Positions 9,025 through 18,195 are shown, numbered from the stretch's first letter. The stretch: 64,000 nt of DNA from Epilithonimonas caeni DSM 17710 (GCF_000426465.1 NZ_AUFK01000009.1:186001-250000); one strand, 5' to 3'. Notes: generated by a model from the sequence alone, not told the origin. A program made the numbers and translations.

Positions 9025-9923
9025 TCTTCCTGAATTCTTATAAAGTTAACTTTTTCTTCTTCATTTTTAATCTCAACAATCTTCCATTTCTTGAGGCGGT
9101 TTGTCGGAATCAAAATCTGTTTTATAAAATCCCCTTTGTCAAAATATTCTGAACCCAGATTATCTCTCAGCATCAATATAACTTCGATGTTTTCAGAAAG
9201 CATATTATTAAGCTGTTTTTTTCTGGTTTCCCAGTCTTTTATATCAGCTGAAAGGAAAGCTTTGATCATCATTGCATTATCGTTTGGCTGTAATTGGATT
9301 TCTGTTTTCGATTTATCAGCGGAGATATTTACAATTTTTGATTGATAAAAAGGACTTTCTATTACAATTTTCAAACTGTCTTTTTCAGTTTTTACAGTTG
9401 ATTTTTCTTCTACAGTTAGATTCTTCTTGATGCTGTCCGTAACATCATAAATTTTGATTTCATCATTCGGGATTTCTTTTCCACTGTAAGCATTTATAAT
9501 TGATATTTCTTTTTTCGCTGATTTCCTTAACCAAAAGAATGATCCTAAACCAAGAATAAAAAATGCCGGAATAATGAAGATCCAATTTTTATAATAAGTC
9601 TTTTGAGTTTTGGCTTTAGAGCTCTCAAAATTTGAATTTTTTATTTTACTATGAAATTCATCCCAACCCGAATATCCCGAAAATTTTGAAAAAATATCCA
9701 ACATATCTTTTCTCGGGAGCCTTTCATTGGAATCTGGTTTTAGATGCGTATAAACCCATTTTTCACTGACGGTATTTCTCTGTTCTTTTTCAATCAGATC
9801 GATGAGCTGTAAGATGTCTTTTGAACTGAAATTTTTCCAGGTTCCTGAGAAAAAGGGATAATGCTTTTGATAGGTCAAAAGCACTTCTTTTTTCAGTTCT
9901 GCAAAAACTTCTAACTCGGTCAT
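9021..9923 (-). CDS. Single-pass membrane protein of unknown function
   Basis: 300 residues. The N-terminal ~95 residues are a soluble cytoplasmic domain with the look of a conserved Bacteroidota helical module (KHYPFFSGTWKNFSSKDILQ). A membrane span follows (about 117-137, IFIIPAFFILGLGSFFWL), then a roughly 160-residue extracytoplasmic part. With the coupled secreted partner at 8494 it may form a small envelope unit. A -7 element lies just upstream on the minus strand. Confidence 0.65.
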   Translation of the reverse strand: MTELEVFAELKKEVLLTYQKHYPFFSGTWKNFSSKDILQLIDLIEKEQRNTVSEKWVYTHLKPDSNERLPRKDMLDIFSKFSGYSGWDEFHSKIKNSNFESSKAKTQKTYYKNWIFIIPAFFILGLGSFFWLRKSAKKEISIINAYSGKEIPNDEIKIYDVTDSIKKNLTVEEKSTVKTEKDSLKIVIESPFYQSKIVNISADKSKTEIQLQPNDNAMMIKAFLSADIKDWETRKKQLNNMLSENIEVILMLRDNLGSEYFDKGDFIKQILIPTNRLKKWKIVEIKNEEEKVNFIRIQEE

Positions 9924-9935
9924 TTAATCTTTGTA

Positions 9936-9943
9936 CAAAAGTA
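9936..9943 (-). promoter_or_regulatory. -7 promoter element for the 9923-8494 operon
   Basis: On the minus strand this reads TACTTTTG, a full match to TAnnTTTG, 13 bases upstream of the start codon. Confidence 0.6.
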
Positions 9944-10079
9944 ATTTTAAGTGAATAATGATTACTGTAAAACTACTGTAAATATAAAGAAAAACTTTAC
10001 AGCAAAGGGAAAGCAGTTTTACCAAAGCTTCAGTGACTGATGTTTTTAATATTGCCTTATTAATTTTAAAATATAAAAT

Positions 10080-10637
10080 ATGAAAAATGTTATTCTGATT
10101 TCTTTGATCCTGATTCCAAGTTTTGTTTTTGCTCAGGATTGGATTGTCTGGTTTTATACCTATAAGTTTAAGATAGATTCTAAAAGTAATTTGTACAACA
10201 TCAAGAATATGGATTTCTACATAAATGATTACGATGTAGGCAGTGTTACAAAATCATTAAAGTATTCTCCAGAAACCAAAGAATATACTTTACATATTAG
10301 TTATGGATGTATAAGTTGCGGACATCAATACCAATTTCCTCCTGATGTTTACATACTTGTTGATTTAGAAGATAAGTATCTTCCGGAAGAAAAGTCTTTT
10401 TCTACGTTCATTCCTGTCTATGCTGATAATAATATCGATGCAAGCAAAATCATCGATTTGGGAACAATAAAACTATCCGGCTTTGTAGACGGACACACTG
10501 AAGAGAGTGGCAAATCGCTACCACCGTATGAAGCCATAGAAGTAATGCAGGATCATTCTATAGTCAAAAGACGAAAAGGCGAATACCAGATAAAAAGAAT
10601 GGACAAACTGATTAAAATAGAACTGTCGAAATATTAG
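10080..10637 (+). CDS. Secreted protein of unknown function
   Basis: 185 residues with a signal peptide (ISLILIPSFVFAQ). The mature part contains a CISCGHQY cysteine pair, possibly structural or metal-binding, and otherwise a beta-rich pattern. Unrecognised. It is followed 48 bases later by another secreted protein gene on the same strand. Confidence 0.65.
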   Translation: MKNVILISLILIPSFVFAQDWIVWFYTYKFKIDSKSNLYNIKNMDFYINDYDVGSVTKSLKYSPETKEYTLHISYGCISCGHQYQFPPDVYILVDLEDKYLPEEKSFSTFIPVYADNNIDASKIIDLGTIKLSGFVDGHTEESGKSLPPYEAIEVMQDHSIVKRRKGEYQIKRMDKLIKIELSKY

Positions 10638-10685
10638 TTTTTAATAAAGATGAAAGAAAAAAGCTATCAATAAAATATTTAATAA

Positions 10686-11666
10686 ATGAAGACAAAAATC
10701 TTACTAGCAAGCCTGCTATTTTCAATGTTTGCAAAATCTCAAATGAGCGGGAATCAAATTTATGGGAGCAATGGTAATTCTTACAATTCGGAAGGTAAAT
10801 CCCTATCTTCAAATGTTCAAAAAATCATCTCTTCTAAAAATTCTGAGGTTTATAAAATCAATGTACTTAATAATGTAAAAGCAGATTCTTATGTTGTAAC
10901 TCTTGGTCTGAATCAGGAAGGAGCGGATGTGAAAGATTGTAATAGTAAAATTAACAACAGGATTCAGAAATTTAAATCAGAATTACAAAAAATGAGGATC
11001 AAAACCGATAATCTGGATAGTTTTTATGTGGATTTTATTACTCAAACAAAGATTTATGATTACAAAGTAAATCAAGAAGGGAAAGATATCAATGCAACAC
11101 AAATAGACAAAGGTTTTGAGATAAAGAAAAATATTATTTTCCGATTAGATGATGTTACTAAATTTGATGAAATTGTGGATTTGGCTTCTCAATTTCAGAT
11201 ATTCAACATTGTTAAAATAGAATATCACGTGAATAATACAGATGACATCTACCAACAGATGTTTGAAGAAGCTGTAAGAATTAATGATAAAAGAAGAAAT
11301 CTGGAAGGAAAGCTAAATGGTAATTTTAAAGAAACTAAACCAAAAATTTCAGTCAATTTTTACAGCATACAACCGAAGGAACAATATAAAACCTATCAGG
11401 CTTACGAAAGTTCCAATGTTAATTATTCTGAAGATTATCATTCTGACAGGACATTTGTGAGACGGGAACAAAGAAAAAGTTCAACATTCTATTATGATGC
11501 GCAAAAATCTAATTCTTATGATTCTGTAATGAATAAAGATACGTCTCTTGTGGGGTTGCAGTTTGTAATGGAGGTGAGCTTTGTTTATGAAAAAGATGAA
11601 CCAATTAAAAATGAATATCATATCATAACTTCCAATGGAGAAGTGAAAAAATTAGTTTTAGATTGA
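10686..11666 (+). CDS. Secreted protein, possibly SIMPL (DUF541)-like
   Basis: 326 residues with a signal peptide (LLASLLFSMFAKSQ). Residues about 55-190 follow the SIMPL-type pattern: a strand ending VTLGLNQEG, a helix of about 25 residues with INNRIQKFKSELQKM, then LDSFYVDFITQTKIYDYKV. The C-terminal third is Tyr/Ser/Glu rich. SIMPL proteins are periplasmic with poorly defined roles. This is a pattern-based guess only; a profile search would settle it. Confidence 0.5.
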   Translation: MKTKILLASLLFSMFAKSQMSGNQIYGSNGNSYNSEGKSLSSNVQKIISSKNSEVYKINVLNNVKADSYVVTLGLNQEGADVKDCNSKINNRIQKFKSELQKMRIKTDNLDSFYVDFITQTKIYDYKVNQEGKDINATQIDKGFEIKKNIIFRLDDVTKFDEIVDLASQFQIFNIVKIEYHVNNTDDIYQQMFEEAVRINDKRRNLEGKLNGNFKETKPKISVNFYSIQPKEQYKTYQAYESSNVNYSEDYHSDRTFVRREQRKSSTFYYDAQKSNSYDSVMNKDTSLVGLQFVMEVSFVYEKDEPIKNEYHIITSNGEVKKLVLD

Positions 11667-11691
11667 TAGGATTAACATAACTTTAATATTT

Positions 11692-11719
11692 AAAAACCGC
11701 AGAAGAATCTGTGGTTTTT
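11692..11719 (+). terminator. Rho-independent terminator
   Basis: AAAAACCGCAG pairs with CTGTGGTTTTT (one wobble) around AAGAAT, ending in T residues just before the patatin gene. Confidence 0.75.
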
Positions 11720-11732
11720 ATAATTTTACTTA

Positions 11733-12536
11733 ATGGAAAATTCAAAGATAGGATTGGTACTTTCAGGAGGTGGAACGCGTGGTCTGGCCCATGCAGGTGT
11801 TTTGAAATTTCTTAAAGAGAAAAATATCGAGCCAGATATTCTTTCTTGTTGTAGTGCTGGTTCTATCGTAGGTTCTCTTTATGCGTTTGGAAAATCTCCG
11901 GAAGAGATTTTGGATTTTTTTCAGTCGGTTTACTTTTTCAATTGGAAACATTTTACATTCAACCAGCCGGGTTTGGTTTCGTCAGCAATTTTTTCAACTT
12001 ATCTCAATCCTATTTTTGAAGAAATGACTGTGGGAGATTTGAGTAAAGACGTCAGGATTGTTGCCACGGAACTTATTACAGGACAGCAAAAAGTTTTCGA
12101 GAAAAATTATAAAGTGGTTGACGCTATCATTGCCTCGTCTTGTATTCCGGGGATTTCCACACCATATTTTATAGGCAAAGAAATGTACAGCGATGGAGGT
12201 GTTTTAAATAACTTTCCTGCAGATGTTATTCATAATGAATGTGATAAGATGATCGGTGTTTATGTTACGCCGCCGCAGGATGTGGAACTGAATGATCTCA
12301 GAAGTATCCGTTCTGTTACAACGCGCGCCTACGAACTATTATCACACAGGACAGAAATTTACAAATTTGCTTTTTGCGATTGGTTCATCACATCCAAGAA
12401 ACTTTCAAAATACGGGACTTTTGAAAGAAGACCACAAAGATTAAAAGAAATTTTCCAAATCGGTTATGAAGAAGCAAAACGGACTTTCTCTGAGAATGAG
12501 GAAGATTTTATTTCAATTTTTTCAAAAAAGGAATGA
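11733..12536 (+). CDS. Patatin-like phospholipase (RssA/YchK type)
   Basis: 267-residue cytoplasmic serine hydrolase of the patatin family. The oxyanion-hole loop GGGTRG is at 12-17, the nucleophile elbow at about 40-44 and the DGG of the Ser-Asp dyad in MYSDGGVLNNFP. The elbow reads CCSAG rather than GxSxG: the first glycine is cysteine, which is unusual, although the nucleophile Ser is kept. The last 29 bases overlap the convergent hydrolase gene. Substrate unknown, presumably lipids or acyl esters. Confidence 0.85.
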   Translation: MENSKIGLVLSGGGTRGLAHAGVLKFLKEKNIEPDILSCCSAGSIVGSLYAFGKSPEEILDFFQSVYFFNWKHFTFNQPGLVSSAIFSTYLNPIFEEMTVGDLSKDVRIVATELITGQQKVFEKNYKVVDAIIASSCIPGISTPYFIGKEMYSDGGVLNNFPADVIHNECDKMIGVYVTPPQDVELNDLRSIRSVTTRAYELLSHRTEIYKFAFCDWFITSKKLSKYGTFERRPQRLKEIFQIGYEEAKRTFSENEEDFISIFSKKE

Positions 12537-13305
12537 TGGTTTGCCAATTCTCTTCAGCATCGTCATAAAAGGAGGAAAGTGTAAATGTACCGTGGTGTCC
12601 AGCGGTTTTTGAAGGAAGGTAGAAATCTTTTTTTGTTTCTAATGCATTGTATATGGGCCTCCAATTTGATTCTTCATTTCTTGCAGAAGAAATATAAACC
12701 GGGATTTTGACATCTTTTGCAAAAGCGGAAATGCTCTTATTTTCAATCTTGAAATATTCCCCGGGAGAGTAAGCGATAAGGGCCTTGTAATCTGATGGAT
12801 GCTTTGCAGCCATATAAAATCCTAGCGATGCCGAATAAGAGCTGCCCCAATAGATTATTTTCTTTGCTTTCAACTTGTTTTTAGCATAGTCGTAGGTTGC
12901 TTCCAAATCAGGGATGACATCTGTAAATGCGGTAGATTTTCCTTTTTTTAAAGCCTCCTTTTGGGTAAGATTAATAACATGATTTACCATATCTCCGGCT
13001 CTAAGGTCAACAGCCAAAACATTGAAGCCTAGCTCTACCAACCTGGGAGCAATATCCCTAAAAGCTCCTCTGCTGAAACCTGCCTGATGATAAAGGATGA
13101 TCAATGGGCTTCGTTTTCCATTGCCTGAATAATAGTCAGCATAAACTGTCAACTCATCGGAAGTTGGAAAATTTATGGTTTTGTAAGTATGATGTTTTAC
13201 ATTAAGGATTTCAGAAGAATGATTGACAGAAACTGATGCGGTTGATGAGCAACCACACAAACAATTTATAAGAAGAACCCAAAGTATGAAATTAATACCT
13301 TTCAT
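12508..13305 (-). CDS. Alpha/beta hydrolase lipoprotein
   Basis: 265 residues. The N terminus carries a lipoprotein signal (VLLINCLCGCSS). An alpha/beta hydrolase core follows, with an oxyanion-type LYHQAG, nucleophile elbow GSSYSAS (GxSxS rather than GxSxG) and a late His in AGHHG. The product should be a membrane-anchored periplasmic esterase or peptidase-like enzyme of unknown substrate. It converges on the patatin gene with a 29-base 3' overlap. Confidence 0.75.
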   Translation of the reverse strand: MKGINFILWVLLINCLCGCSSTASVSVNHSSEILNVKHHTYKTINFPTSDELTVYADYYSGNGKRSPLIILYHQAGFSRGAFRDIAPRLVELGFNVLAVDLRAGDMVNHVINLTQKEALKKGKSTAFTDVIPDLEATYDYAKNKLKAKKIIYWGSSYSASLGFYMAAKHPSDYKALIAYSPGEYFKIENKSISAFAKDVKIPVYISSARNEESNWRPIYNALETKKDFYLPSKTAGHHGTFTLSSFYDDAEENWQTIIPFLKKLK

Positions 13306-13410
13306 CGGAACATATTTAAATTGTTATCTGACTATTTTTCAAATATTATTTTATATTATTCAAATGTAATTGTTTATTTTTAATTATTTGTAAAGTGAAA
13401 TTAAATTATT

Positions 13411-14238
13411 TTAAATTATTTTTTCTCCACATGTTTTGCAATATCTTGCATCCTCATCATTATCTTGGTTTCCGCATCTTTGACACTGAAAATTATTTTT
13501 TTTCTGTTTCCTAAATTCCGATGTCACGATCCCGGTCGGGACCGCAATGATGCTATATCCACAGAGCATAACGATTATTGAGAGGATTTTACCAACAGGC
13601 GTACCTGGAGAAATGTCACCGTAGCCAACGGTGGTGATAGTAACAACGGCCCAATACACACTTTGCGGAATACTGCTGAAGCCATTTTTTCCTCCCTCTA
13701 CAATGTACATCAATGAGCCGATTATGACAATGAAAATAATCATGAACAAAAGAAATATATAGATCTTTCTAGAGCTGTGCTTCAATGCTGAAACAATAAA
13801 TCTGCCGTCGTGCATATAATCTGCAAGGTTGAATATCCTGAAAATCCTAAGAATTCTTAACATCCTGATAATAGCGACAAAATGCCAGATCGGGAAAAAT
13901 AAACTAATATAAAATGGGATTATGGAAAGAAAGTCAATGATTCCTAACGGACTAAAAATATATTCTTTCCGGTCTTTTATGCAAATGATTCTCAAAATAT
14001 ATTCTATTGTAAATATTAATGTGATGAAAAACTCGGCGTAATAGAATTCTTTATAATATTGCAGCCTTACAATAGGAATCGTTTCTACCATTAGTAAAAT
14101 GGTACTGAACAAAATCAAAATAAGCAAACTAATGTCGAAAATCTTGCCTGCCTTTGTATGGGACAAATAAACAATTTCGTAGATCTTCTTTCTCCAACCT
14201 ACTTCAGGAATGAGGTCGAATTCTGGTTTTATTCTCAT
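13411..14238 (-). CDS. Voltage-gated potassium channel (Kv-type ion transporter) with C-terminal zinc ribbon
   Basis: 275 residues with six membrane segments. The S4 voltage sensor has arginine every third residue (RMLRILRIFRIF). The pore loop has the K+ selectivity filter TVGYGD, and S6 follows. A cytoplasmic tail carries two CxxC pairs (CQRCG and CKTCG), a zinc-ribbon addition not needed for conduction. It is transcribed alone, with no partner on either side. Confidence 0.9.
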   Translation of the reverse strand: MRIKPEFDLIPEVGWRKKIYEIVYLSHTKAGKIFDISLLILILFSTILLMVETIPIVRLQYYKEFYYAEFFITLIFTIEYILRIICIKDRKEYIFSPLGIIDFLSIIPFYISLFFPIWHFVAIIRMLRILRIFRIFNLADYMHDGRFIVSALKHSSRKIYIFLLFMIIFIVIIGSLMYIVEGGKNGFSSIPQSVYWAVVTITTVGYGDISPGTPVGKILSIIVMLCGYSIIAVPTGIVTSEFRKQKKNNFQCQRCGNQDNDEDARYCKTCGEKII

Positions 14239-14302
14239 AACTTAAAATAATAAATGAAAATAGCAAAAATAAATCATCCGACAATTTTATAACAAAAAAA
14301 TA

Positions 14303-14333
14303 GACATAAGTCTTTTTTATTTGGACAAAAGTC
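14303..14333 (+). promoter_or_regulatory. Candidate autoregulatory operators of the Xre/RES toxin-antitoxin pair
   Basis: Two direct copies of GACAtAAGTC and GACAaAAGTC (14303-14312 and 14324-14333) are spaced exactly 21 bp apart, two helical turns. Each is itself a GAC...GTC partial palindrome. The second abuts the -7 element TATATTTG (14335-14342), the right place for repression by the antitoxin. Confidence 0.55.
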
Positions 14334-14334
14334 G

Positions 14335-14342
14335 TATATTTG
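14335..14342 (+). promoter_or_regulatory. -7 promoter element of the toxin-antitoxin operon
   Basis: TATATTTG matches TAnnTTTG. It contains the TTG at 14340, which therefore cannot be the translation start; the ATG at 14361 is preferred. Confidence 0.65.
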
Positions 14343-14360
14343 TTAAAAGAAAATTACAAA

Positions 14361-14819
14361 ATGAAAAAATATAAAACTTCAGAGCCTTCTACCATTGCTG
14401 TTCAGGAGCCTGTAATGGCTTATGGCTATCAAAGTTTTGATGATGTTGGTATTTTTGGTTTGATGGACATAGCTCAAAAAGGTATTTCTTTTAAAATATT
14501 TGACGGTCTTTCGAAAAAATTTCCATTTACGATGCAGGATTGGGCGGATTTCCTTCATATTTCAGGAAAGACATTATCCCGTTATCAAAAAGAAGACAAG
14601 TCTTTTGATGTATTGCAATCAGAAAAGATTTTACAAATAGAAATGCTTTATAAAAGAGGAGAGGAGGTTTTTGGTTCTGCCGATAATTTCCTGATATGGC
14701 TTCAGTCTGATAATGTTGCACTGGGAAAAACAAAGCCACAGGATCTATTGGGTAGTGTTTTTGGGATCTCGCTTCTTATGGATGAGTTGACTCGCATAGA
14801 ACATGGCGTTTTAGCATAA
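14361..14819 (+). CDS. Antitoxin of a type II RES/Xre toxin-antitoxin system
   Basis: 152 residues from the chosen ATG. A central Xre-like helix-turn-helix (FPFTMQDWADFLHISGKTLSRY) is followed by the C-terminal antitoxin domain (EEVFGSADNFLIWLQSDNVAL... PQDLLGS...). This two-domain architecture is that of the MbcA/ParS/Xre antitoxins which bind RES toxins and repress their own promoter. The toxin gene starts 5 bases after its stop. Direct-repeat operators sit in the promoter. Confidence 0.9.
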   Translation: MKKYKTSEPSTIAVQEPVMAYGYQSFDDVGIFGLMDIAQKGISFKIFDGLSKKFPFTMQDWADFLHISGKTLSRYQKEDKSFDVLQSEKILQIEMLYKRGEEVFGSADNFLIWLQSDNVALGKTKPQDLLGSVFGISLLMDELTRIEHGVLA

Positions 14820-14824
14820 TTTGG

Positions 14825-15277
14825 ATGATCGTATACAGACTTTCAAAAGAAATCTATGCCACAGATCTCTCCGGAAAAGGAGCAGAGATTGCTGGCGGGC
14901 GATGGAACAGCAAAGGAAACGCTGCATTGTACACGGCACAATCTATTGCTTTGTGTGTGGCGGAAATCGCTGTGCATATTCCTTTGGGGATTTTACCGCG
15001 AGATTATTGTCTTGTGCATATAGAGGTTCCGGATGTGGATCTCTTAGAAACGAAACGATTACCGAAAGACTGGAACAATTTTCCACATCCGGACAGTACC
15101 CAGAAAATTGGAGATAAATTTCTTAAAGAGAATAAGTTTCTTATAATGAAGGTCCCCTCCGCAGCAGTACAAGGAGAATTCAATTATATCATCAATCCCA
15201 GAAATATTGTTTTCTCCGAAATCAAAATTAAAAAAATAGAAAAATTTACTTTTGATGACCGATTGTTTATCAGATAA
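14825..15277 (+). CDS. RES-domain toxin
   Basis: 150 residues, single RES domain. The conserved GGRWNSKGNAALYTAQS block (about 23-39) and the following Glu (AEI) match the active-site pattern of RES toxins, which degrade NAD+. Nothing in the sequence suggests inactivation. It follows the antitoxin by 5 bases. Confidence 0.9.
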   Translation: MIVYRLSKEIYATDLSGKGAEIAGGRWNSKGNAALYTAQSIALCVAEIAVHIPLGILPRDYCLVHIEVPDVDLLETKRLPKDWNNFPHPDSTQKIGDKFLKENKFLIMKVPSAAVQGEFNYIINPRNIVFSEIKIKKIEKFTFDDRLFIR

Positions 15278-15288
15278 AAATACCAAAT

Positions 15289-16386
15289 ATGAGAATCAAA
15301 GAATTTATAAATGAATTTGAAAGGATAATTCCGGCAAGACAAGCGGAAGATTTTGATAATGTTGGTCTGCTTTGTGGGAATCCTGGAAGAGAGATCTCAG
15401 GAATTCTAATTGCCCATGATGCTTTGGAATCTGTAGTTGATGAAGCATTTGAAAAGAATTACAACTTAATTCTTTGTTTTCATCCGATCATTTTTTCTGG
15501 GTTGAAATCGATTACGGGAAAAAATTATGTCGAGAGAGCTGTTCTGAAAGCTTTGGAGAATAAAATCGCGATTTATGCAATTCATACAGCTTTTGACAAC
15601 GATTATTTGGGTGTCAATTATAAAATCTGCGAAGTTCTTGGTTTGAAAAATCAAAAAATCTTAATGCCAAAACAAAATCAATTGAAAAAGCTGGAAGTTT
15701 ACGTTCCTGTTGATTCGGCTGAGAAATTGAAAAATGCTTTGTTTGAAGCTGGAGCCGGAAATATCGGTTTTTATGATGAATGCAGTTTTTCAATCAATGG
15801 AAATGGGACTTTTCGACCTTTGGAAGGTTCAAATCCTTTAACGGGGAAACAAAATGAAAGAGAAAACGCGAATGAAGTTCTACTCTCTGTGATATTTGAA
15901 GATTATAAAAAGCACCAGATTCTCTTTGCGATGAAACAAAATCATCCTTATGAAGAAGTGGCTTATCAATTGATTTCTCTCGAAAACGAAAATCAATATA
16001 CTGGTTTGGGAAGATTCGGAGATTTGGAAACGGAAATGGATGAAGTGGATTTTCTGAAATTTGTTAAAGAAAAATTCAGTCTTAATGTTATCAGACACAA
16101 TGATTTGACTGATAAAAAAATCAAAAGAGTAGGTGTTTTGGGAGGAAGCGGGGCAAGTGGGATCAAGTCTGCAATATCAGCAAAATGTGATGCTTATTTG
16201 ACTGGCGATGTGAAATATCACGATTTCTTTTCAGGCGAAGATAAAATGCTGATTTGCGATATTGGACATTTCGAATCAGAACAATTTGTAACTCAACAAT
16301 TATTTGAAATTTTGTCCGAAAAATTCACTACATTTGCAATCGCTAAAACGACAATAAAAACAAATCCTGTTAATTATTTTATATAG
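15289..16386 (+). CDS. Nif3-like dinuclear metal centre protein
   Basis: 365 residues, the long form of the Nif3/YbgI family with a CutA-like insertion in the middle. Metal-site motifs are visible: CFHPIIFSG near the start, AIHTAFDN, and near the end KYHDFF and CDIGHFESEQ. The biochemical role of the family is unresolved. It ends 2 bases before the next start, so they are co-transcribed, a common flavobacterial pairing. Confidence 0.9.
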   Translation: MRIKEFINEFERIIPARQAEDFDNVGLLCGNPGREISGILIAHDALESVVDEAFEKNYNLILCFHPIIFSGLKSITGKNYVERAVLKALENKIAIYAIHTAFDNDYLGVNYKICEVLGLKNQKILMPKQNQLKKLEVYVPVDSAEKLKNALFEAGAGNIGFYDECSFSINGNGTFRPLEGSNPLTGKQNERENANEVLLSVIFEDYKKHQILFAMKQNHPYEEVAYQLISLENENQYTGLGRFGDLETEMDEVDFLKFVKEKFSLNVIRHNDLTDKKIKRVGVLGGSGASGIKSAISAKCDAYLTGDVKYHDFFSGEDKMLICDIGHFESEQFVTQQLFEILSEKFTTFAIAKTTIKTNPVNYFI

Positions 16387-16388
16387 AT

Positions 16389-17165
16389 ATGGCTAAAGTA
16401 AACGAAATTTCTGTTGAAGAAAAATTAAGAGCTCTTTACGATTTGCAAATCATCGATTCCCGTTTGGACGAGATTCGCAATACAAGAGGTGAGTTGCCGA
16501 TTGAAGTAGAAGACCTTGAGATAGAAATTGAAGGTCTTGAAAAAAGAGCCCAAAAATTCGAATCTGAAATTGCTGAGCAAAATGCTGAGATCAACAGCAA
16601 GAAAGACTTGATGAAACAAGCTCAATCTCTTATTGATAAATATAAAACGCAGCAAGATAACGTTAGAAACAATAAAGAATTCGAAGCGTTGGCAAAAGAG
16701 GTAGAATATCAGGAATTGGAAATTCAGTTAGCTGAAAAAAGAATCAGAGAATTCGGTGGGAAAATAGACCATAAAAAAGAAACTTTGGCTGATTTGAACA
16801 CTAAAATCGAGGAGTTGAAAAACCACTTGAACCATAAGAAAAACGAATTGGACAATTTGATTTCTGAAACTCAGAAAGAAGAAGATTATCTATTGGAAAA
16901 ATCCAAGGAATTTGCTGAAAAAATAGACGACAGATTGTTGGCTTCTTACCAAAGAATCCGCCAAGGCTCATCTACAGGTCTTGCAGTGGTAGGTCTGGAA
17001 AGAGGAGCGCCAAAAGGTTCATTCTTCACAATTCCGCCACAGAAACAAATGGAGATCGCTCAGAGAAAGAAAATCATTATTGATGAGCATTCTGGGAAAA
17101 TCTTGGTAGATGACGAGTTGGTAAACGAAGAAACTGCTAAAATGGAAGATATCATCAAGTTCTAA
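16389..17165 (+). CDS. CdsZ/C4-zinc-ribbon family coiled-coil protein lacking the zinc cysteines
   Basis: 258 residues. Residues about 30-185 form a long charged coiled coil, and the C-terminal region corresponds to the zinc ribbon of the family (GSFFTIPPQKQMEIAQRKK, then a GKILVD end). All cysteines expected in the ribbon are absent: the first pair is replaced in ERGAPKGS and the second in DEHSGK. The fold may persist without zinc. It is co-transcribed with the Nif3-like gene and closed by the terminator at 17192. Confidence 0.8.
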   Translation: MAKVNEISVEEKLRALYDLQIIDSRLDEIRNTRGELPIEVEDLEIEIEGLEKRAQKFESEIAEQNAEINSKKDLMKQAQSLIDKYKTQQDNVRNNKEFEALAKEVEYQELEIQLAEKRIREFGGKIDHKKETLADLNTKIEELKNHLNHKKNELDNLISETQKEEDYLLEKSKEFAEKIDDRLLASYQRIRQGSSTGLAVVGLERGAPKGSFFTIPPQKQMEIAQRKKIIIDEHSGKILVDDELVNEETAKMEDIIKF

Positions 17166-17191
17166 TCAGAATTTGATTTTAATAAATATAT

Positions 17192-17222
17192 AAAAGAGAC
17201 CTGAATTTCAGGTCTCTTTTCG
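17192..17222. terminator. Bidirectional terminator between convergent genes
   Basis: AAAAGAGACCTG pairs perfectly with CAGGTCTCTTTT, giving T runs on both strands. It sits between the 16389 gene and the minus-strand gene ending at 17246. Confidence 0.9.
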
Positions 17223-17245
17223 TTTGAGAGAAAATTAATATAAAA

Positions 17246-18061
17246 TTACCGGATAGTAACAGACCCGGAACTGCTTTCGTTTTTAGTCACTTTATTCAGT
17301 TCGCCTCTTTTGACAATATTGATATCCCCGCTGGAAGATGCGCTAGCTGTCAAACTATTACGAACACCGATCGTAATATCAGCCGAAGAAGACGTTGTGA
17401 GAACTGCGCTTTCCGCAGTCAGGTCTTCAGCTTTGATGTCTCCCGAAGAAGAAGCTTGTGCGCTTACACTGTCAGCTTTCCCTCTGATGCTGATCCCGCC
17501 GGATGAAGAAGATTGCATATTAAGGCTTTTTGCAACTATATCTCCGTTGAAGTCTCCACTGCTGGAAGCCTGGATATTCACATTATCTCCATTGATATTC
17601 CCTTTGATATTCCCTGAGCTGGAAACTTTCACATCAAGGTCAGAGAATTTGAAATCATCTTTCAGGACAATACTTGCACTGGAGTTCGCTGCTAATCTGT
17701 CAAAATCTCTAGCATAAACTTTAATTTTGATCCTGTCAGTCGATATGTTCAGTTTCCCTTCTGATTGGATTTTCACCTGAACCTTCCTTCCTTCCTGTTT
17801 TACAACTACATATTGCATCAGGTCAGAAGGAGCGTAAACAACAATTTTTTCTTCACTGGATTTATAAACTTCTGCACTGAGAGAAGTTGAAATCTGTAAC
17901 TCGTCAAAATCAACCGAATAAGATTTCTCGATCACTTCGCCTTTTCCGGAATCTGATAAAATGTGAGAAAACATCACATCATTTGAGCCGTTTTTGGTTT
18001 GTATACAAGAAAAATTGGTAACAGAAGCCAAAAGAACTAGAGATAAAAGTTTTATTTTCAT
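17246..18061 (-). CDS. GIN/DUF2807-domain surface lipoprotein
   Basis: 271 residues. It has a lipoprotein signal ending in TNFSC. The body is a repetitive right-handed beta-helix-like array in which SSSG or SSS recurs about every 18-20 residues. This is typical of the head GIN (DUF2807) domain found widely in Bacteroidota envelope proteins. Function unknown. A second DUF2807-like protein is encoded at 25538. Confidence 0.85.
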   Translation of the reverse strand: MKIKLLSLVLLASVTNFSCIQTKNGSNDVMFSHILSDSGKGEVIEKSYSVDFDELQISTSLSAEVYKSSEEKIVVYAPSDLMQYVVVKQEGRKVQVKIQSEGKLNISTDRIKIKVYARDFDRLAANSSASIVLKDDFKFSDLDVKVSSSGNIKGNINGDNVNIQASSSGDFNGDIVAKSLNMQSSSSGGISIRGKADSVSAQASSSGDIKAEDLTAESAVLTTSSSADITIGVRNSLTASASSSGDINIVKRGELNKVTKNESSSGSVTIR

Positions 18062-18195
18062 AAGTATAATTTTTTATAGTTTTGATTTGTTATTAATATG
18101 ACAATTTAAAAGTCAGTTTCGTTACATCAAAAAATAAATATTTTCATTTTAATTAATTTTCTAAATTTACATCATTAAAAATAAAACAATTTTTT

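Noticed and set aside
17310-17717. A 135-codon plus-strand frame
   Set aside because: It is antisense to the DUF2807 gene, whose repetitive Ser/Gly codons keep the opposite frame open.
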